From Pholiota molesta (Eukaryota; Basidiomycota; Agaricomycetes; Agaricales; Strophariaceae), in contig JACGCK010000293.1 of assembly GCA_014925825.1 (NCBI GenBank), positions 1-48,326 of the forward strand: a stretch of DNA of 48,326 nt, in the 5' to 3' direction. The notes beneath the pieces were generated by a model. That model did no database searches, had not been told where the DNA came from, and saw only the letters and a list, made by a program, of their open reading frames with translations. Below, piece by piece: positions 43,026 through 48,326 of the stretch; positions within the stretch are counted from its first letter, which is position 1; each line of letters begins with the position of its first letter. The translations under genes were made by a program, and so were the position numbers.

Positions 43026-45230
43026 GAATCACTTTGTATAAGAAAAAAACGCGAACCATATAGACGACTCGAATGCGCCTCAGAGGAAAGAGGAACGAAG
43101 AGAAGGAAAACAAATGACAGAACATGAAGACCGGCGCGCTACTTATTCTCGTTTCATTATGCATATGGATATGAATATGGAACTCTGTACCATCTACTTT
43201 CACCACATTCCTGCCGAGCTTTCCATTCTACCCTACCCGATCCCCTCATCGATCCAGCCTATCGTGGATGATCATGGAATAATACCGGCTCTTCGAACCC
43301 AATGTTCTATGACATTTGATAGGCACACCGACGCACAAAATAATCCCTATGCCCCATCTTTAGCATGCACCCTCTCATATGTTGATAGGACTGTCCTGAA
43401 TCAGATAATTGTTTCTGGTTGATTACATCTTATGCATGACCCGAGTCAAGTGCGAGCGAATTTCCGGACAGACATATGACACTCTGACCCAAATCTGTTC
43501 AACCCATGCGATATTCACCCTTTATCGAAGGTCGAACAATAGCGGCACCATTCGTCCCCACGGCCGTCGGTTTTTCTCGGATACCTTAGGTTGCGCCATA
43601 AATCATGAGCGTATATGAAGGTTCTATGTAGGAAAGTTCCCGCCTTCACACTAAAAATACGCCTGCATCGTGCCCGCGTCGTGGCGAGCATCGGCCATGA
43701 AACGTGGATGCATTTCACGCCCAAAGCTGCGACGATACCGTCACAGATAAGTATATCGCTTCGCGCCTTGCGTCCGCCAGGCCTGCTATGAAAGCAGTGC
43801 GTCTCATCTATCTGCATAGCTATCTGACAAGCTGGTTACCTGGTGCACGATTTATGCTATCCTCGTCTGGGTTCTAGCCTGCGCTTAATATTTCGTCACT
43901 TTTCTTCTCCGGACTGGGAGCTCGTATCTCGTCGAAGATTTCCGCCGGTTGTCGTTTTTCCTTGTCACCCGGAGGAACTGAAAGGACTTAAACAAGTTGA
44001 TAGGCTCGTTCTTCCTGGACTGACGCACGTTGGACGTGACTGCTGTCTTATCTTGGGCAGAAGGGGATCGCATTATTGCGTCGTGTTTCTGAATCAGTTT
44101 CCCGGGAAATGATTGCTCTCTGGTACTATTTACTTCCTTGCTGTGCCGCTGCGCAGATACCATGGATCTTTCAAGCCTCCTTGGGAGCGACACGCTTGCG
44201 ATACGATAAACTGCTGCGTCTCTGGCTCGCTCGCTATCTTTCTCAGGGTCTTTTTTAGGATCTCGCTGGGTTTCGGGTACCTGGACCAACGCGCACTGGC
44301 ACGGAATATTTTGAATCAGAACCTGGGCTGCAGAGAAGGTTGTATCGATGTTATATATTAGACTAGTTCCCGAGTACTACAGTCCACTAATCCTACTATG
44401 AAAAACTTTTTGGTGTGTAGACAAGCCATTCTTCTGTTCACAGAAAGCTTGTCATCTGCCAAAGCTTGGAGTCATAGAAGCGTATTTGGTGTGTATGTCG
44501 ATCGATTTTGTGCTGCTTTATTCAGTAGAGTACATGCTTTGTATGTTAAAAGATATTGGTGCATTACATGTACTGCATTTCAATCACCCACGATGTTACG
44601 AGAACTTTCTCTGGATAAGCTATTCTTCTATTCACATGTAAATGAAGGCGTAGGAAGAAAATGGTGTTACAACAAGTCCGAGTCGCGTGGCTATAACCAG
44701 AGTCAGTACTAATAGCCAGAATACAATTCCCGTGTCGAGGCTGATTCAACTATGTAGTACATTTACTATATAATCACTACTTCCACTGTGAAATTGTTTA
44801 TCTGCTTATCGAGGGTTGATCGATAGCTCGCGACCTACGAGCGCTTGAATCTTTCAAGCTATTGGTGTGCGATCGATCGTTAGTAGTAACTCAGTAGATT
44901 GCACATTTTAAATGTCAGAAGTATATTTGACGAACACATGAGCTGAACTAGCTACAGACCTTTTCCAGACCCCTTTCCAGCCTTCGTCCTGTCTGGACCT
45001 GCGGTGTGGCGCCAATGTGGCGCAGTATTTTGATGTCGTCGGCATCATGGTTACTTTTTAGGGAAGAACGCGAATCAACGCATGTGACAAACGTGACCCG
45101 ACGCGTGGAGCGTGACAAGGGAATGGAGCCTTCCGTTTCGGGTCCAAAGCCATCTCTTCGCCGACACACCGTCCTCCGCAGGATCCCACCGATTTTTGCT
45201 TTCATGAACTGGATTTCTTGGTTTTAAATT
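43026..45230. other. Intergenic, no gene recognised
   Basis: 2.2 kb between two plus-strand genes, AT-rich in its right half. Open frames at 43114-43422 and 43843-44361 show no known domain or intron links. I see nothing supported in it. Confidence 0.5.
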
Positions 45231-48164
45231 ATGGAAGACTTTGCTGCACCGGAAGCCGGGAAGGCACCGCGCCGTCAGTCTGCCAAAGCGGCGGTAGCTG
45301 CGATGGCGGACCAGCTGGAAAGTTCGGACTCGGACGATGCCCATAGCGGCGGAATGGATGCGCAGGCGGGGTCGTCGACGCGCAAACGACGCGCTGGAGG
45401 GGCGCGGACATATGCGAAGACGGCGGCGACGAGGAAGCGATCGGCCACTACGAAGGAGGACGCGCGTGTGGGTTCGAAACCCAAGAAAGCCAGGTCGCCA
45501 TCGCTGCCGGAGTCGATCGCAAATCATGCCTGCGCCACCATTTCCCGCCGCTTCAGTCCCAGATTGTGTCTCCGACGCACCTCCGCGGCCAGCCATCAAG
45601 AAGCCGACTCCCGCTACACTTCCTCCACTTGTCGTACCGACATTCTCACTGGACACCGACGACCTATCAGATATATCCGACCTCACTCCTTTGTCGTCTT
45701 CTGACGGCAGCTCATCTCAAGTGGAGATTATTCCTCGCGTCCAGATTGCACAATCACTGCTTCCAATCTGCGTCTGTCTCGCCTCATCTAGCCACCATGC
45801 CAACTTCCACCCTGGGGAAGAAACGGAAGGAATTACCTTGGACGGTCGCGATGTTAAAGACTTACGTGTGGGTTTTGATTGAGCCTAAAAGCTGGCGCGT
45901 GTATGATCCAGAAGAGGACGAAGAGAATGGGGTGGAAGGACTGTGGTGGCCTGGCAAGGTGCATACATTTGTGGCTCTTTATTTGGACTTTACTCATGTA
46001 TTATCCACCATTAGATTATTAGTCCTGTCCAGACTGATATCCCTCTCAAAGTCAAGCTCTTCGGGGCTATAGGTAAAATTCTGCTTATAAAAACGCCATC
46101 CGAGGGCAATATTCTCCCCAAGGATCGAGGATACCTTCCCCGATTCTCAACCCCTACCTTCATTTCTTCATATCCAAAACGCCAGCTCCGCACCGAAGAA
46201 GAAACAAAAGCTCGATCGGGACGAAATTGAAAAGCGATGGAATATTGCAGTCGAAGAGATGAAGGAGGACGATGAAGCCACAAAGAAGAACGAGGACACT
46301 GATACTGACGACTTCCCGGAACCCACTAACATGTATGAATTTCTTACCGCCCCGGTATCTAAAGCGATTTCTGCGCCACCAAAACTCGACCTATCAAAAG
46401 ATGCCGCAAAGGCATCAACAACGAAAATCAAGGGAAAACGGAAGCGGAAGGACATCTCAGAGACAAGTGCGGATGAACATCAAGTGACTTATGTGAACAA
46501 AAAGGAAGAGAGATGGGACGAGGTCGACGATGAATTGGATTTGCCTGGAGAATTGGTGCTAGGACGGGGATGGCCCTAACAAGGAATCGATTATTGGCCC
46601 GCGAAGCTCATCAGCTACATACCCCCTACAAAACCGAACCAAGCCGGCAAATATGCTGTTACCTGGCTGGACGGCACAACAGGTCAGATACCCCGTTCGT
46701 GGTTCTATACTATGAATGAAGATGAATTCTCAACGTGCAAGGTCTGGTTCTCTCGTTCTGTTGCTTTTTCAATCTCGGTTAGCTGATAGTAATTTCCGTT
46801 TACTAGTTGGGAAAGTTTGATAGCGCCATCGTTGAAGTGCAAAACGACAACGCTGATGAAGATGAAGTGCAGCAGGGTCATGATCTTGCGAGGCGATCAC
46901 CCCAGTCCCACTCCACTGGACATACCCCCTTCGCCGAACGATTTCATTCAGCTATCCATCAGACAACAGTTTGTCTACACCAAAACAGTGCTGAAAGCCA
47001 TCATAGACAACACGTACATGCCATCAAAGCAGAAACATGTTCGTTATATGAAAGGCGGGAAGTATCGACAAAGCGTGGTCGATGATGCGAGCCTCAGAGG
47101 CAAAATGGATCCACGCGACGTGGAGCATCTACAGATATACATCCGGGCGTGGTGTCTCCGAGATGAAGACCGTACTGGTTTGCCATTTCGAGTAACCTCA
47201 GCGCCGGCGAACAAAGCGTAATCGAAGTAGTGCTTGGTGCCGCGCCCACGAACTTGGACGAAAGGAGGGAAATCCAAGCAGAGCCCTCCTTGGACGATGT
47301 GATGAACATGGAGGACAGGAGGTTACGTCGCCTTACCTACTGAAGCCTGTCCCTCTTCGCCGGCGCCCCATGCCGCCTAGCTCACTTCCGCCCCCTGAGG
47401 CAGAGCTTGAGTCAGTCCAGGACCCATTCGAAGTAATAAGCTGTATCACTTACCTATTCTGAATCTATAGCGTGAAGATTCTATTGCTTTATACCACCAT
47501 CCTTCGATGCGGTAAGCTTCTTCTACATGATGCCTTTCTAGCTTCTGACGATGTACGTTAGGCATTAGATGATGCCGGTGTACCTCCATTGAGTCCTGTT
47601 GCTACATCTATCTTTACCGAGGTACCTCCCGTATAATGTTTTTCTTTCAGTGTTCAACACTTACACCGTCTAGCCACGTACAAAGATACGGACGACGATA
47701 TTGTTGATCTGACCATTGCTGAAGAAGAAGAACGTCAACCTCCGTCTCTCAGCAGTCCAATATGACGGTGAAGATTTCAAGTCATTGAGTGCCCTTGAAA
47801 AAGTCGATGTAAGGGGTTATCATATCCCTTGACTTGAGCTTTGCTGACGTATCCTTCTAATAGTACTGCGTCAATATACTCCTTCCTGAAGCTGTTCGAA
47901 GATCCTGCTATGGCGCTCGGGGCTCGCACTTCCATTGACCTGTTATCTCCCGCGGAAGAGCAAGCACTATACGAGCAAGGCGACACCCTGCTGCAAGAGC
48001 GGGACTGGGTAAACGATGTTATTCGCTACCGAAGGGCGATGGAGAAAGCACTACTAGGCAAGAAGCGAGCCTCGGCGACATCACAGAGACAGAATGGCCA
48101 CAGTAGGATGGGAAGCACGTCGAGACCGAGGAGAAGTATTGTTATACCTAATTACCAGGAGTGA
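45231..48164 (+). pseudogene. PWWP-domain chromatin-type protein with several frame breaks
   Basis: The start MEDFAAPEAGKAPRRQS is followed by a basic, Ser-rich region (possible nuclear signals KRRAGG, KPKKARS). The PWWP-like start is YVWVLIEPKSWRVYDPEEDEENG ... GLWWPGK (45860-45958). A 56-nt intron (45959-46014) leads to DIPLKVKLFGAIGK and a TPSEGNILP segment. Then come a Lys-rich helix (KKKQKLDRDEIEKRW) and a second similar domain, GELVLGRG ... DYWPAKLISYIPP ... WFYTMNEDEF. Further right are a helical domain (IQLSIRQQFVYTKTVLKAI) and a C-terminal block YCVNILLPEAV ... DLLSPAEEQALYEQG ... DWVNDVIRYRRAMEKALLGKK, ending at TGA 48162-48164. The frame changes near 45520, 46170, 46890 and 47920, and a TAA at 46577-46579 interrupts the second domain. 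PWWP proteins bind methylated histone tails and DNA. Either the gene is decaying or the assembly has small indels here. Confidence 0.6.
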
Positions 48165-48326
48165 TTCTAAACCCCACATGTGTATGCTTTTAATTATTTT
48201 CGCGTTGTACTCAGGTTGAGGGTCAATCTTGAGGGTCAATCGATTCTGCTTGGCACCCTTGATTCTCATGTTTACTATGCCAGTCATCTCATTTGCGAAG
48301 GAGAATGTTTTCTGTCATATTTGCTT

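Noticed and set aside
46577..46579. TAA as the genuine end of a gene at 46259-46579
   Set aside because: The same frame resumes at once with a conserved DYWPAKLI block of the same domain, so the stop lies inside a domain, not at a gene end.

Overview
The window is nuclear DNA from a filamentous basidiomycete, most likely a mushroom-forming Agaricomycete. The evidence is many short spliceosomal introns (mostly 50-70 nt), a Zn2Cys6 activator with a fungal regulatory domain, a Ngaro-type tyrosine-recombinase retrotransposon, a Ty1/copia element, and intron-rich small housekeeping genes. It is eukaryotic: there are no operons or ribosome binding sites. I saw no tRNA, rRNA or CRISPR array.

Left part (1-17.1 kb). 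The end of a membrane-protein gene (1-243) is followed by about 3.5 kb without a recognisable gene. A nested transposon block of 12,370 bp then spans 3891-16260. The outer element is a Ngaro-like retrotransposon with split direct repeats (A1 ... B1-A2-B2), Gag, reverse transcriptase/RNase H and a tyrosine recombinase. Its leader holds a 338-bp MITE-like element with 25-bp inverted ends. A complete 5,355-bp Ty1/copia element with identical LTRs sits between its RT and RNase H. The outer element lies inside the last exon of a D-aminoacyl-tRNA deacylase gene (minus strand). That gene's exons 1-6 are at 16323-17139, and the rest of its last exon is at 3757-3890, about 12.4 kb away. The break falls in the codon just after the Gly-Pro of the active-site NxGP motif.

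Middle part (17.1-33.5 kb). A spliceosomal-type cyclophilin (PPIL1 family, 17437-18211) is divergent from the deacylase and shares a 297-bp promoter with it. It converges on a Cdc4-like F-box/WD40 protein (19367-22349, minus). About 11 kb follow (22350-33502) in which I find no convincing gene, only small repeats and a GC-rich patch.

Right part (33.5-48.3 kb). A 13-exon Zn2Cys6 transcription factor (33503-37105) includes a 19-nt microexon and a GC-AG intron. Next come a small secreted Ser/Thr-rich protein (38726-39592), a conserved Pro-rich basidiomycete protein whose frame breaks in GC-rich runs (41652-43025), and a PWWP-type chromatin protein with several frame breaks (45231-48164).

The host genes are ordinary and unrelated: translation quality control, protein folding, ubiquitin ligation, transcription, chromatin. 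The main story is the layered transposon history. The bases on either side of the outer element rejoin the deacylase reading frame exactly, with no target duplication, so the pre-insertion sequence can be read directly. Several single-base frame breaks, in the copia element and the last two genes, lie in or near short homopolymers. They need read-level checking before being called biological.
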